Notes: generated by a model not told the origin, from the sequence alone. DNA of 64,000 nucleotides from Leptospira terpstrae serovar Hualin str. LT 11-33 = ATCC 700639 (GCF_000332495.1 NZ_AOGW02000010.1:186001-250000), one strand, 5' to 3'. Shown: positions 1 through 10,056, counted from the stretch's first letter. Program-made: numbers and translations.

Positions 1-539
1 CCGATGACGTTTATTTGCCAAAAGCTTTAGAAAAGGCTTATACTACTTTGTCAGAGTCTGATTCCACTTGTATTTATGGAATTGGATTACATATAGATAA
101 AGAAGATCGATTGCTTGAGTTGTATCCAATTGAGCCTTATTCCTTTCTGCGTTTACTCGATTATTGCATTATTTGCCAACCCACGGTATTTTTAAAGAGA
201 GAGGTTTTGACTTCGATAGGTTATCTAAATGAAAGTCTAGGTTATTGTATGGACTATGAATATTGGCTTAGAATAGCACTTAAGTATCCTTTCTCTTTTT
301 TAAAAGAAACTCTGGCGTGCACGCGAATTCACGAAAACACAAAAACTAGTCAAAATTTAAAAGTTCATAGTGAGATCATTCAAATGCAGAAAAAAGTCGT
401 TGGAAAAACTTCCAAACATTGGCTCTATCATTATTCGAATTATAAGTTATCTGAATTGTTCCCGGGTTGGAAGGGTAGTGTTTTTTTAAAGGTATTGATT
501 CGGATTCATTCTTTTATTTTGGGATTCACTTACCGCTAG
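1..539 (+). CDS. Glycosyltransferase family 2, 5'-truncated by the window edge
   Basis: The reading frame is open from base 3 and enters the window in the middle of a GT-A domain. The first residues, DDVYLPKAL, look like the end of the metal/nucleotide-sugar-binding DxD region that GT2 enzymes place before a variable acceptor half. Further on, QPTVFLKR and MDYEYWLR match the acceptor-side segment that carries the catalytic base (E/D-Y-x-x-W). A TTG at 15 is only an internal codon; the true start lies upstream of the window. It is followed after 4 bases by a small ORF and then two GT4 genes, so it probably belongs to the same glycan locus. Sugar specificity cannot be read from sequence. Confidence 0.8.
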   Translation, partial: DDVYLPKALEKAYTTLSESDSTCIYGIGLHIDKEDRLLELYPIEPYSFLRLLDYCIICQPTVFLKREVLTSIGYLNESLGYCMDYEYWLRIALKYPFSFLKETLACTRIHENTKTSQNLKVHSEIIQMQKKVVGKTSKHWLYHYSNYKLSELFPGWKGSVFLKVLIRIHSFILGFTYR

Positions 540-543
540 AAAT

Positions 544-771
544 ATGGAAAACATGGAATATATTAAAAAGTTTGTTTGGTTGCCTTATGGTAAAAAAATG
601 ACGCAGATTTTTTCTTTAGAGAATGGAATTGTCAAAAGTGCTATTTGTTTTAATGAACATGTGCAAAAGAGTTTTTTAGTTACTGAACTTTTTGGAATTA
701 GATATTTTGTAAGCGAGTTTGATATTCCATCCAGTAAAAAAGAGTATTTAGATTTTGAATCTTATCTTTGA
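544..771 (+). CDS. Small hypothetical protein (75 aa) in glycosyltransferase operon
   Basis: A 75-codon ORF starts with ATG 4 bases after the preceding stop and overlaps the next gene's TTG start by 17 bases. The protein has no signal peptide, membrane segment or motif that I recognise; it is moderately aromatic (KFVWLPYGKK, FGIRYFVSEF). Tight packing favours a real coupled gene. It could also be non-coding spacing or the remnant of a larger gene, because nothing in the protein itself proves function. Confidence 0.45.
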   Translation: MENMEYIKKFVWLPYGKKMTQIFSLENGIVKSAICFNEHVQKSFLVTELFGIRYFVSEFDIPSSKKEYLDFESYL

Positions 772-2041
772 TATTTCAGTTCTTGCTTGGTCTATTCGAA
801 GTAATAAAGCCAAAACGGGAATCTTTCGAGTCATTGAGAATTTGTTTTTTCAGTTTCTAAAAGATCCAGAAATTAATTTATATCTAACATCCATTCATGG
901 AAATATTGAAGATTTAAAAGTTTATCTTAAAAAAGAAAATATCCAAATTTCAAACGATCATCTATTAATTCCCAAAAAGCCTACAAAATTAAAAGATAAA
1001 GTATTTCAGATTTATCTTTGGACCTATGGAATTATTGATAAAAAAGGGTATCCTCGACTCTCCAAGTTTTTAATAATTTTTCACAATCTTTTTGTTAAGT
1101 TTCCTCTATCTTTCATTGGATTAAGAAATTATTTTTATCCTATTCCAGAAAAATATTTATCTAAAACTTTTACTTTCCATAGCACTTTTTTACCAATTCC
1201 TAAATACATACAAAATTCAAAAATTCACAAAGTAATAACCATTTATGACTTAATCTCCATCCTTCATCCTGAGTTTTTTTTTGGTAACCAGGACCATGTG
1301 GTTTGGAAATTAATTCGAGATATTGCAAAGGACACAAAGGTTATTACTATATCGGAACATAGTAAAAATGATCTGTTGAAAGCAAATATTGGATTAAGTG
1401 ACGACCAGGTTTTTGTAACCCCACTTGCTTCGGCAAAACATTTTTACCGTGTTAGTTCTAATGAAAAGTTGGCCTCTGATTTGCGAATGTTTCACTTAAT
1501 ACCTGGAGATTACATTCTCAGTGTTTCCACACTCGAACCAAGAAAAAATCTAAAGTCTACGATCCATTCCTTTCTTCAGTTAATTGATCTAGATTCAAAT
1601 CCGAATTTAAAATTGGTTTTGTTAGGTGGAAAGGGCTGGGGAGAAAATTTCGATGATATTTTTTCTCCATATTCGGAATCTATGAAAGAGCGAGTTGTAT
1701 TTCTAGGTTTTGTTCCCGACGAAAGTTTAGCCTCAATCTACTCGGGGGCAAAATTCTTTGTTTATTTGTCTTTTTATGAGGGCTTTGGATTACCACCCTT
1801 AGAAGCTATGCAATGCGGGATTCCTGTTTTAGTTTCTAACACCTCTTCATTGCCTGAGGTAGTAGGTGATGCGGGTTTGTATGCTGATCCTTATGATTTA
1901 AATTCTATTAAGTCCGGGATGAAAAGGCTACTGAATGATGCAGAGCTTAGGAAATCATTGTCAGTGGCTGCTGAAAAAAGGGCAAAATCATTTACTTGGG
2001 AAACTACGGCTAAGTTAACCAAAGAAGCATATTTAAACTAA
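755..2041 (+). CDS. Glycosyltransferase family 4 (GT-B fold)
   Basis: This retaining GT-B glycosyltransferase has 428 residues, and its N-terminus [11 protein letters not shown] is typical of spirochaete GT4 proteins. The C-terminal Rossmann half has EPRKN (about residue 263), GGKGWGEN, then [16 protein letters not shown] and the EX7E element EGFGLPPLE, which binds the nucleotide-sugar phosphate and ribose. It lacks a signal peptide and should act on the cytoplasmic membrane face. The start is TTG at 755, because no ATG lies near the conserved N-terminus; it overlaps the 75-aa ORF by 17 bases. The next GT4 gene follows after 3 bases. Mannosyl transfer is possible, but the substrate is not determinable. 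Confidence 0.88.
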   Translation: MNLIFDISVLAWSIRSNKAKTGIFRVIENLFFQFLKDPEINLYLTSIHGNIEDLKVYLKKENIQISNDHLLIPKKPTKLKDKVFQIYLWTYGIIDKKGYPRLSKFLIIFHNLFVKFPLSFIGLRNYFYPIPEKYLSKTFTFHSTFLPIPKYIQNSKIHKVITIYDLISILHPEFFFGNQDHVVWKLIRDIAKDTKVITISEHSKNDLLKANIGLSDDQVFVTPLASAKHFYRVSSNEKLASDLRMFHLIPGDYILSVSTLEPRKNLKSTIHSFLQLIDLDSNPNLKLVLLGGKGWGENFDDIFSPYSESMKERVVFLGFVPDESLASIYSGAKFFVYLSFYEGFGLPPLEAMQCGIPVLVSNTSSLPEVVGDAGLYADPYDLNSIKSGMKRLLNDAELRKSLSVAAEKRAKSFTWETTAKLTKEAYLN

Positions 2042-2044
2042 TAT

Positions 2045-3247
2045 ATGAAAGTTTTAATAGATCATCAGATTTTTTTTCAAAATCGATATGGTGGAATTTC
2101 TAAAATATTTTCTGAAATCATCCGAAGACTCAATGAAAGAAAAATTCCATTTGATACTTCAGTCTCAATCGGAGATTACAACCAAGGAATCCTACGTGAT
2201 CCTAAAACAAAGTTACAGGTAAACCAAATTCCATTTTTTTCATTGGCAACTGTCTATTTTGGGATACTAACATTTTTTAAAATTTTAAGACTGCCTTATC
2301 CGGAATTCTTAACCAAACGAGAAAGTGGAATCTTAAGGAAAAGTTTAAGTAAAAATATTTCTATTCTCAATGGAAGTGTCAATAGAGCATTAACCAATCA
2401 CGAATATACTGTATTTCATCCTACTTACTTTCAAGATTATTATCTATCCAACTTGAAAGAAAGTAATACCAAGATGGTCCTGACTGTATATGATTGTGTG
2501 CATGAACTTTTCCCCCAATTTTATGGTTCCAATAACTTTATTTTAAGGAATCGGAAAAGTTTATGTGAGGCTTCTGATCATATCATTTGTATTTCGGAAA
2601 CGACAAAAAAAGATTTAATCAAGTGGTATCCAAATATACATTCGAAAAATATTTCAGTAATTTATTTAGCTGGGAATTTGAGTCATCATGTGGAGAGTTC
2701 TATACCCTTTACCAATTATATTTTATTTGTTGGAAACCGGTCGGATTATAAAAACTTTAACATTCTTTTGGATGCTTTTGTTTCTATTGCGAAGGAAAAT
2801 GAGATACATTTGGTTTGTGCCGGTGGTGGTAAGTTTCGAAGACAAGAAAAACAATGGATTACAAGTTTTGGGTTAGAGTCCTACGTCCATCAAGTAAATA
2901 TTGATTCGGAACAGTTTTTAGCAAACTTATATCGGAAAGCAAAAGCCTTTGTTTATCCTTCTTTGTATGAAGGATTTGGTATTCCCCTTCTCGAAGCAAT
3001 GTCCGTCGGCTGTCCTGTTCTTTGTAGTTCGATTGAAGTATTTCATGAAGTTGCCGGTGATGCTGCCATGTTTTTTAATCCGAAAGATCATTTAGATCTG
3101 CGAACAAAAATTTTAGAATTACTTGGTTCAGAAAAAATGAGAAATGAGCTAGTTCAACATGGATACATCCGCGAAAAAAAATTTTCATGGAACCAGTGTG
3201 CTGATGAACACATACAAATTTACCAGTCACTAAGTAATCATAAATGA
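2045..3247 (+). CDS. Glycosyltransferase family 4 (GT-B fold)
   Basis: A second GT4 enzyme (400 aa). The N-terminal half begins MKVLIDHQIFFQNRYGGISKI, whose G-G-I-S is the acceptor-side glycine loop. The C-terminal half shows FVGNRSDYKNF and the EX7E motif EGFGIPLLE within SLYEGFGIPLLEAMSVG. A cytoplasmic location is expected. Its TGA stop shares bases with the next gene's ATG (ATGA overlap), indicating translational coupling. Together with the preceding GT4 and following GT2 it probably adds consecutive sugars to one repeat unit. Confidence 0.88.
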   Translation: MKVLIDHQIFFQNRYGGISKIFSEIIRRLNERKIPFDTSVSIGDYNQGILRDPKTKLQVNQIPFFSLATVYFGILTFFKILRLPYPEFLTKRESGILRKSLSKNISILNGSVNRALTNHEYTVFHPTYFQDYYLSNLKESNTKMVLTVYDCVHELFPQFYGSNNFILRNRKSLCEASDHIICISETTKKDLIKWYPNIHSKNISVIYLAGNLSHHVESSIPFTNYILFVGNRSDYKNFNILLDAFVSIAKENEIHLVCAGGGKFRRQEKQWITSFGLESYVHQVNIDSEQFLANLYRKAKAFVYPSLYEGFGIPLLEAMSVGCPVLCSSIEVFHEVAGDAAMFFNPKDHLDLRTKILELLGSEKMRNELVQHGYIREKKFSWNQCADEHIQIYQSLSNHK

Positions 3248-4173
3248 AACAAAAACAACCGTTAGTATCAATTATCACTGTGGTTCGGAACGCAGAAGAA
3301 ACGATTCTTCGGACAATAAACTCTGCCTTAATTCAAAAGAATGTAGATTTCGAAGTTCTGGTTTGGGATGGATTAAGTACGGATGGAACAGTAGAAAAAC
3401 TAGAAACTCTAAAGAGCCAAATTCAGTTTCATTCGGGTAAAGATTCAGGTGTTTATGATGCGATGAACCGAAGTCTGAAATTGGCAAAAGGAAAATGGAT
3501 TTTATTCCTTAATGCAGATGATTATTTTTTAAATGATGATTCGCTAGAAAAATTAGTTACTCTCGCCATTCAAGGAAAACACGATTATGTTTGTGGTTTT
3601 GCAAGTATGTTTTTTGGTTTAAAAGTTTGGAGACCAAAAACTCTAACTGATTTCGATTTTTTTGTTGGAAATCCATCAAACCACCAGGCTTATCTCTGTA
3701 AAAAATCAGCATATTTGGAGCTGGGTGGATTTGACCTTAGATATAAATATGCGGCAGATGTTGATTTTATGTTTCGTGTGATTAAAGCTGGGTATAGGGG
3801 AGGAGTCGTTTCCGAAGCTATTGTGCATTATTCATTGGGTGGCCTTTCGACTAAGAATGTAAGTCGTGGTGTAAATGAATTGGAAGAGATTATGGCTAAG
3901 TTTCTTCATTCGGATATTCAATTTGCAAGAGAATGCCGCTTTGTTTTTCATGAAGGTAAAATTCCTTCAAAGGTTTTTATCGAAAGTTTAATTTCTGCAA
4001 AATGGTCATTATCTCAGTTATCGCAACTAGTTTTGTTTTTTGGAACAAAATACTGCTTAGAAGAAACTCCTTTTTTTGTTAAGATAAAGAATTTTATAAA
4101 TAAGATAGTTCGCACTATCCTTAAAAACTTAGTTTTTCAAATTTTAAAAATATTACCAAATCGAGTTTTATGA
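3244..4173 (+). CDS. Glycosyltransferase family 2 (WcaE/WcaA-like)
   Basis: A GT-A enzyme of 309 aa. The N-terminal nucleotide-binding region VSIITVVRNAEETILRTI is followed by WDGLSTDGT, the DSGVYDAMNRSLKLAKG segment and the metal-binding NADD (FLNADDYFLND, about residues 92-101). This ordering (DGxSTDGT, then SGxYDAMN, then LNADD) is the subtype found in colanic-acid-type WcaE proteins. The C-terminal 60 residues contain hydrophobic stretches that may associate with membrane. It overlaps both neighbours by ATGA, the downstream one being UDP-galactopyranose mutase. Confidence 0.87.
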   Translation: MKQKQPLVSIITVVRNAEETILRTINSALIQKNVDFEVLVWDGLSTDGTVEKLETLKSQIQFHSGKDSGVYDAMNRSLKLAKGKWILFLNADDYFLNDDSLEKLVTLAIQGKHDYVCGFASMFFGLKVWRPKTLTDFDFFVGNPSNHQAYLCKKSAYLELGGFDLRYKYAADVDFMFRVIKAGYRGGVVSEAIVHYSLGGLSTKNVSRGVNELEEIMAKFLHSDIQFARECRFVFHEGKIPSKVFIESLISAKWSLSQLSQLVLFFGTKYCLEETPFFVKIKNFINKIVRTILKNLVFQILKILPNRVL

Positions 4174-5294
4174 AAAAAATACTAATTGTAGGTGCAGGAT
4201 TTTCTGGTGCCGTTGTTGCCAATACTCTTGCGAAAACTGGAAATTATTTCATCGAAGTAATGGATGAGAGAAATCATATCGGTGGAAATTGTCATACAGA
4301 ACGCGACCCTGAAACCAATGTAATGGTTCATAAATATGGTCCCCATATTTTTCATACAAGCAATCAAAAGGTCTGGGATTATATAAATTCATTCGGGACA
4401 TTTCGTCCGTTTGTGAACCGAGTAAAATCAGTTTATATGGGAAAAGTATATTCCATGCCGATCAATTTGCATACGATCAACCAATTTTTTGGTAAGGCTT
4501 TGTCACCTAAAGAAGCAAGGGAATGGATTGAGTCTAAAGGTGATTCCTCTATTGAAGATCCAAAAACTTTTGAAGACCAGGCGAAAAAATTTGTTGGAGA
4601 AGAATTGTATAAAGCATTTTTTTACGGATACACAAAGAAACAATGGGGAACAGAACCTAAAAATTTACCCGCATCCATTTTGAAACGTCTGCCTGTTCGT
4701 TTCAGTTACGATGATAATTATTATAATGACATCTACCAAGGAATTCCTGAAGCAGGTTACTCTTCTGTAATAGAAAAATTGTTCGATCATCCTAATATTA
4801 AAATCCATTTAGGAAAACGTTTTTTTGGTGAGGCCGATTCAGTTTCCGGATTTGATCATATTTTTTATACAGGACCTATCGATGCTTATTTTTCTTTTCG
4901 TCACGGCAGGCTCGGTTATCGAACTGTATTTTTTAAAGAACATAGAACAGAGGGCGATTTCCAAGGGAACCCGGTGATCAATTATGCAGATGAATCGACG
5001 CCTTATACTAGAGTTCATGAACACAAACACTTTACTCCTTGGGAATCTCACGCCAAAACAATTTATTTCGAAGAATATAGCAAAGAAACCGAAGCGGAAG
5101 ACATTCCTTACTATCCAAAACGATTGGATGGAGATATGAAGATGTTACAGGCTTATGAGGCTGAAGTCTCTCGCTTATCAAATGTTACATTTCTTGGGCG
5201 ATTGGCAACATATCGATATTTGGACATGCACCATATCATTGAGGAAGCTTTGGACTGCGCAGAAAAATTTATTAGCGAACATATAGGTAAGTAA
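4170..5294 (+). CDS. glf: UDP-galactopyranose mutase
   Basis: This flavoenzyme interconverts UDP-galactopyranose and UDP-galactofuranose, supplying the Galf donor. Its 374 residues match the family length. The N-terminal FAD-binding motif ILIVGAGFSGAVVA and the IGGNC loop are present, as are YGPHIFHT, PINLHTINQFF, and the Y-T-K-K-Q-W-G element that packs on the flavin. RLPVRFSYDDNYY and the C-terminal YTRVHEHKHF region also fit substrate-binding segments. The gene starts at ATG overlapping the previous stop and sits among glycosyltransferases, so one of those is likely a galactofuranosyltransferase. Confidence 0.96.
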   Translation: MKKILIVGAGFSGAVVANTLAKTGNYFIEVMDERNHIGGNCHTERDPETNVMVHKYGPHIFHTSNQKVWDYINSFGTFRPFVNRVKSVYMGKVYSMPINLHTINQFFGKALSPKEAREWIESKGDSSIEDPKTFEDQAKKFVGEELYKAFFYGYTKKQWGTEPKNLPASILKRLPVRFSYDDNYYNDIYQGIPEAGYSSVIEKLFDHPNIKIHLGKRFFGEADSVSGFDHIFYTGPIDAYFSFRHGRLGYRTVFFKEHRTEGDFQGNPVINYADESTPYTRVHEHKHFTPWESHAKTIYFEEYSKETEAEDIPYYPKRLDGDMKMLQAYEAEVSRLSNVTFLGRLATYRYLDMHHIIEEALDCAEKFISEHIGK

Positions 5295-5348
5295 TTCCGG
5301 CTTTTCTTTTTCCCGAGTTTTAGAAGTCTGGATTTTAAAGTAATCTTT

Positions 5349-6110
5349 ATGCCGAAAGTTTCTGTCATCATGCCTGCTTATAATGCAGATTCCTATTTGG
5401 AGGAATCTGTACAATCTTTACTAAACCAAAGTTTCAACGATTGGGAGTTATTGCTTGTAGATGATTGTTCCAAGGATGATACAGCCAAACTTGCTAAAAA
5501 ACTTGCCTCTGCAGATTCGAGAATCCAGTTTGTTCAAAAAGAAAAAAACTCAGGATCAGCTGATACTCGTAATACGGGAATTCAGTTAGCTAAGGGGGAA
5601 TACATTGCCTTTTTAGATGCAGATGACCTTTGGGAATTGGATTTTTTAGAAAAGATGATTCCCTTTATGGAAAAAAATAAATCTCCATTTTCTTTTGCTT
5701 CTTACCGTATTATTGATGAAAATGGTTTCGAATTTTGTGCTCCCTTTCTTGTTAAACCGAAAGAGTACTCATACAGAAATTTGTTACATTACAATCGAGT
5801 CGGTTTATTAACTGCAATTTACCATGTCCCTAGTGTAGGGAAAAAATACTTTGACCCTTCCTTAAAAAGTCTGCGGGATGATTATGCTTTGTGGCTTGAT
5901 ATACTTAGGGATGGGAAGATAGCTTTTGCAAATTCAGAAATTTTAGCTCGTTACCGAGTAAGGCGAGGTGCGGCAACATCTAACAAGAAAAAAGTGATGT
6001 TAGCTCATTTTCGTATGCTAAAAAACCGCGAAAAACTATCCTTTCTTTATGCTTTTGCCCTTACTTTGATTCATGGAATTATGGGGCTACGAAAGTACAG
6101 AAATAAATAA
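5349..6110 (+). CDS. Glycosyltransferase family 2
   Basis: A GT-A enzyme of 253 aa opening with PKVSVIMPAYNADSYLEESV. It carries the LLVDDCSKDDT donor-binding turn, the NSGSADTRNTGI segment and the DADDLW metal-binding motif (about residues 90-95). The acceptor half has LRDDYALWLDIL, the catalytic-base region, then the RVRRGAATSNKK stretch typical of WcaA/EpsE-like GT2 proteins. It begins 54 bases after glf, the first real gap in the run. No membrane segment is evident. Acceptor and sugar are unknown. Confidence 0.88.
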   Translation: MPKVSVIMPAYNADSYLEESVQSLLNQSFNDWELLLVDDCSKDDTAKLAKKLASADSRIQFVQKEKNSGSADTRNTGIQLAKGEYIAFLDADDLWELDFLEKMIPFMEKNKSPFSFASYRIIDENGFEFCAPFLVKPKEYSYRNLLHYNRVGLLTAIYHVPSVGKKYFDPSLKSLRDDYALWLDILRDGKIAFANSEILARYRVRRGAATSNKKKVMLAHFRMLKNREKLSFLYAFALTLIHGIMGLRKYRNK

Positions 6111-6184
6111 TTCAAGAACCGCACACATCTCTCTTTTTTTGCCGCTTGACTTCCCTTTACTCCTAGTATTCCTAGATATAAACT

Positions 6185-6979
6185 ATGGTCGCTAGACGTA
6201 ACCTCGGAAGTTCCGGGAAGGCAAACAAAACCTCCCTTATCATCCCCATCTATAATGAATCTGCCCATTTGGGAGAATTTTTAGAGAAGGTCGATGCCCT
6301 CCAATTGCCCACTCGAAAAGAGCTCGTTTTCATCGACGATGCCTCTCGGGACAAATCACTCGAAATTCTTCAAAACTACCGTTTTCGATCGGAACATAAA
6401 ATCCTTGCTCAGGAAAAAAACCAGGGCAAAGGTGCTGCTTTACACCGTGGCATCGCGGAAGCCACAGGGGACATCATCATCGTTCAGGATGCTGATTTCG
6501 AATATGACATGGATGAGATATTTATGCTCATTGAGCCAATCGCTAACGGAAAAGCCGATGTAGTTTTTGGCTCAAGGTTTAAAAAAGATGGAAGGCAAGT
6601 GCACCGAACTTTCCATTATCTCATCAACAGAATTCTTACGATTCTTTCCAATTTTTTGAGCGGGTTGTATTTGACCGATATGGAAACTTGTTACAAAGTT
6701 TTTCGTTCCGAAATTGTTAAAAATATTTCTTTAGAATCGAAGCGTTTTGGATTTGAACCTGAGATTACAGCAAAGGTAGCTCGTCTTAAAGTACGCGTAC
6801 AAGAATTTCCTATATCCTATTATCCTCGAAATTATTTAGAAGGGAAAAAGATTACATGGAAAGATGGAGTGGCTGCTCTTCGACACATCATTTACTTCAA
6901 TTTAATCGCAAACAAACGGGAATTTTTTACAAAATCTCTCCCGGAAAAGTACATTCCGAAAACTGCTAACTGGCTATAA
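6185..6979 (+). CDS. GT2 polyprenyl-phosphate sugar synthase-like protein (DPM1 type, no TM tail)
   Basis: The 264-residue protein has a DPM1-like GT-A domain: [28 protein letters not shown], the [16 protein letters not shown] loop and the metal-binding [14 protein letters not shown]-like VVFGSRF and METCYKVFR complete the family pattern. It lacks C-terminal membrane helices, so it should be peripheral. The ATG at 6185 follows a 74-base gap. Its first 400 bases use more C-ending codons (ATC, CTC) than the genes on either side. A membrane partner encoded by the adjacent genes is likely, but inferred. Confidence 0.82.
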   Translation: MVARRNLGSSGKANKTSLIIPIYNESAHLGEFLEKVDALQLPTRKELVFIDDASRDKSLEILQNYRFRSEHKILAQEKNQGKGAALHRGIAEATGDIIIVQDADFEYDMDEIFMLIEPIANGKADVVFGSRFKKDGRQVHRTFHYLINRILTILSNFLSGLYLTDMETCYKVFRSEIVKNISLESKRFGFEPEITAKVARLKVRVQEFPISYYPRNYLEGKKITWKDGVAALRHIIYFNLIANKREFFTKSLPEKYIPKTANWL

Positions 6980-6983
6980 ACCT

Positions 6984-8918
6984 ATGTTCAGGTTTTTACC
7001 AATTTTATTGGATTTGTGTCTTGTACTGGGATTGGGATTTTTACTCCAATCCCATACAAACCAAAAGAACTTTCGCATCGATTTAATTGGTTTAGGTTTA
7101 TTTGTTTTTATTGTTTATTCAGCCTATCACTGGCGTTCCTTTTTAAAAGAAAAACGCCAGTATTGGTCCTTATTTCTTACCACTCTTTTGACATGTTTTG
7201 TATTTATAAAAATTGCAGAATATGATCCTATCCAAGTCTTACCGCAAAAATTAGGAATCAAACTTGTATCCATAGTTTGGCTTTTATTCATTGTTTTAAC
7301 CTTCCGCAAACTTTCAGAAAATAATTTTTCCATCATCGGTCCGTTTCTTGCGATCGTCCCTGCAGTTTCTTTTATCAATTTTATGGCATACCCATCTGTC
7401 CCAATTGCGATTGCACTTGCGATGGGAGCTCGTAACCTACAGTTTTCCTCCAAACCAAAAATCTCCACTTTCTACATTCCTTTAATTGCGATTCTGTTTT
7501 TAATTGGTCGCGACTGGTGGGATGATTTCGCGTTACAAAGAGGAGTTCTTGTTTTAGAAGCTTTTTTGTTTTATCATTTGATAAGTATTTGGGACAGGCA
7601 AAAATTATTATTCTTTCTAAAGTCTTGCATTTTATTTTTCATCCTTAATTCCATTTTTATCCTCTGGAAAATTGCTGATGACCCCAACTTTCATATTACT
7701 TCATACCATGAAGATGTATATTTAATCCCTGTGAGTCTATTAGCATCAAATGCTTTATTGGTAGCTGGATTGGCTGTTGTATTTTGGTTCGAACCCAAAC
7801 AATCACAATGGCAGAAGTTACTTATCGTTGTTGCTATTATTTCTACTTTAATGTTTCTTGGAATCACGATATCTAGAAATTCCATTTTGTCATTTTTGGT
7901 TTTTGCTGTTTTACTTTTTCTTTTCATTCAATCACCCAAAAATAAATATTACGCAACTTCTATATTGGTTGTATTACTTTTAATTGGCGTTTATTTCTTA
8001 ATTAAATCTGAAAAATCAATATTTAGTTTGGGATCTAGTGCTGTAAGGATTTCAATCTGGAGTTTTTATATTCTTTCAACGATCCAAACGCATCCATTTT
8101 TTGGGTTTGGTATGTTTCCAGAAAATAAAATTCCATTTAGTTTTTCTGAAATTCCCGATTCAACCAGTGCTTTTTATATTCGGGACTATATTAACAATTT
8201 TGAAAGTTTTCCATTGGCTCATAACCTATACGTACAGGCATTCGGTTCCTTTGGGATTTTAGGTTCTCTCTTCATTGTATTATGGATTGGAAACTTATTT
8301 TTTAAAAACCGAAACTCATTCCTTCCTGTTTTAAAGTCAAATTTGGCCTTGAGTTGTTTATTGTTTGTGTGGGGTATTCACGAACTTTATGATTTTAATA
8401 GTTTGGAAATCTCCAATCTATTTTTGCTGGTTGGAATTTTGGGACTTTTTAAGTGGCCTAGTGAAAAGGGAATCGAAGAATTCACTATGGTGCGGAAACA
8501 TACTTTATTTATTGTTTTGATAGGATTTTTATCCATAGTTTGTTTCAGGTTTTCATTGGTAGATCATTATACATTGAAATATAATAAATATGTAACTCCA
8601 CACAGTTTTGAATTTTATCTACCAAAAGATTCTCAAATTAAAAATCCTGAAGAGCCTATTCAAAGTCGTTCCTCTTTAGAATATCGTTTTCTGGGAAGTA
8701 AATATTTCTTTTTGAACTTAGCCGTTGATCGGACAATTGATACTCAATCAAAACTTATTGCTAATTGTTTTAGTGAAGAAGTATTGCCAGCTATTTGTTA
8801 TTCAAAATTAATTCAGTATCAAAGTTCTCAAAATTTATTTCCAGAACACAAAAGCCTTTTTGTCTATTTTTTGTCATTATATGATCCATTTGAAATTTAT
8901 AAGCGAGATTCTTTATGA
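6984..8918 (+). CDS. O-antigen ligase / Wzy-like polymerase, integral membrane
   Basis: A 644-aa multi-pass protein with roughly a dozen hydrophobic helices over the first 510 residues, followed by a soluble, probably periplasmic tail of about 130 residues. Around residues 350-430 it shows the Wzy_C pattern: HPFFGFGMFPENK, then a long periplasmic loop, then AHNLYVQAFGSFGILG, the conserved A-H-N-x-x-x-Q-x-x-x-x-x-G element of O-antigen ligases (WaaL) and polymerases. It follows the DPM1-like gene by 4 bases and overlaps the next gene by ATGA. Ligase versus polymerase cannot be settled from sequence. Confidence 0.75.
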   Translation: MFRFLPILLDLCLVLGLGFLLQSHTNQKNFRIDLIGLGLFVFIVYSAYHWRSFLKEKRQYWSLFLTTLLTCFVFIKIAEYDPIQVLPQKLGIKLVSIVWLLFIVLTFRKLSENNFSIIGPFLAIVPAVSFINFMAYPSVPIAIALAMGARNLQFSSKPKISTFYIPLIAILFLIGRDWWDDFALQRGVLVLEAFLFYHLISIWDRQKLLFFLKSCILFFILNSIFILWKIADDPNFHITSYHEDVYLIPVSLLASNALLVAGLAVVFWFEPKQSQWQKLLIVVAIISTLMFLGITISRNSILSFLVFAVLLFLFIQSPKNKYYATSILVVLLLIGVYFLIKSEKSIFSLGSSAVRISIWSFYILSTIQTHPFFGFGMFPENKIPFSFSEIPDSTSAFYIRDYINNFESFPLAHNLYVQAFGSFGILGSLFIVLWIGNLFFKNRNSFLPVLKSNLALSCLLFVWGIHELYDFNSLEISNLFLLVGILGLFKWPSEKGIEEFTMVRKHTLFIVLIGFLSIVCFRFSLVDHYTLKYNKYVTPHSFEFYLPKDSQIKNPEEPIQSRSSLEYRFLGSKYFFLNLAVDRTIDTQSKLIANCFSEEVLPAICYSKLIQYQSSQNLFPEHKSLFVYFLSLYDPFEIYKRDSL

Positions 8919-10054
8919 AGAAACCTTCTGTTAGTTTTGTTATCCCATGTTTGAATGAAGAAAAAACTCTCCCTTATGTTTTAGAAAAGTTAGTGAAGGT
9001 CAAAAAAGATCATTCTAAAGAAATGGAAATTGAGATCTTAGTTTCTGACAATGGAAGTACCGATCGTTCCATTGTTATTGCAAAGAAATTTGGAGTTAGA
9101 GTGGCACCTGCTAAGGAACGTGGTTATGGAGCAGCTCTTGATTCAGGCATTAGAAATGCCAAAGGTGATATAATCGTTTTTGCGGATGCCGATGACACAT
9201 ACGATTTTTTGGAATCACCAGCTTTGATTCGTAAATTGGTTCAAGGAAATTATGACATGGTCATTGGTTCTCGTTTGGATGGTGAAATACATAAAGGTGC
9301 TATGCCTTTTTTGCATCGATATTTGGGAACACCGGTAATCAATTGGATTATTAATTTGTTGTATTCGAAAAAATTTAAAATTCGAGATAGCAACTCTGGA
9401 TTTCGATGTTTTCGTAAGGACAAGTATTTATCTTGGGATATCAAAAGTAAGGGAATGGAATTTGCTTCTGAATTGTTGATAAAGGCCTTGATCCACGATT
9501 CGAAAATGGAACATGTTCCCGTTTCTTTATATCCAGACAAAGAAGGTCGGATTCCGCATTTAAAAACATGGCGAGATGGAATGCGTCATTTACTCCGCAT
9601 TTTATTTTATGGTCCTCATTTATTTGAAAGAGTGGGGCTTAGTTTATTTTTATTCTTTTGGTTACAATCGTTAATTGGTTTTTTTGCAGGGAAAGTAGTC
9701 TCTATTGGAGGTATAAATCTTTATGGAATCCACTCCATGGTATTTTTTTCCTTTTTATCGATTTTGGGCCTAAGTCTTTGGGGGACAGGCCTACTTATTG
9801 CAACTAAACAGCCACGAATTAGTCGAATTTATCAGTTCATTTTAGCAATGGAAGAAGACCGTCTATTCTTTGTTTTGTTAAGTGGCTTCGGCATCATTGG
9901 TATGGCAATTGTTTGGATTTTCATTCAATGGCAGAAATCTGGTTTTGTATTTATCAATTTTGAACGTGAGTTTATTGTTGCAACTAACTTAAGTTTGACC
10001 TTACTTATTTTTGGTTTGCAAGCAGTCACTGCGCATATTATTAAACGGGATTAA
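8915..10054 (+). CDS. GT2 polyprenyl-phosphate sugar synthase-like, membrane-anchored
   Basis: This 379-aa protein joins an N-terminal DPM1-like GT-A domain (residues about 1-240) to four C-terminal membrane helices (about 245-379). Motifs include VSFVIPCLNEEKTLPYVL, VSDNGSTDRS, ERGYGAALDSGIRNAKGD, the DADDTYDF metal-binding site and IRDSNSGFRCFR. The GTs of this shape transfer a sugar to dolichyl- or undecaprenyl-phosphate on the cytoplasmic leaflet. It overlaps the upstream Wzy-like gene by ATGA and is followed after 2 bases by a large membrane protein that may use its product. Confidence 0.85.
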   Translation: MKKPSVSFVIPCLNEEKTLPYVLEKLVKVKKDHSKEMEIEILVSDNGSTDRSIVIAKKFGVRVAPAKERGYGAALDSGIRNAKGDIIVFADADDTYDFLESPALIRKLVQGNYDMVIGSRLDGEIHKGAMPFLHRYLGTPVINWIINLLYSKKFKIRDSNSGFRCFRKDKYLSWDIKSKGMEFASELLIKALIHDSKMEHVPVSLYPDKEGRIPHLKTWRDGMRHLLRILFYGPHLFERVGLSLFLFFWLQSLIGFFAGKVVSIGGINLYGIHSMVFFSFLSILGLSLWGTGLLIATKQPRISRIYQFILAMEEDRLFFVLLSGFGIIGMAIVWIFIQWQKSGFVFINFEREFIVATNLSLTLLIFGLQAVTAHIIKRD

Positions 10055-10056
10055 AC

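Noticed and set aside
544..2041. Frameshift joining the 75-aa ORF to the following GT4
   Set aside because: The GT4 already has a complete and typical N-terminus, so no missing domain is explained by a fusion.
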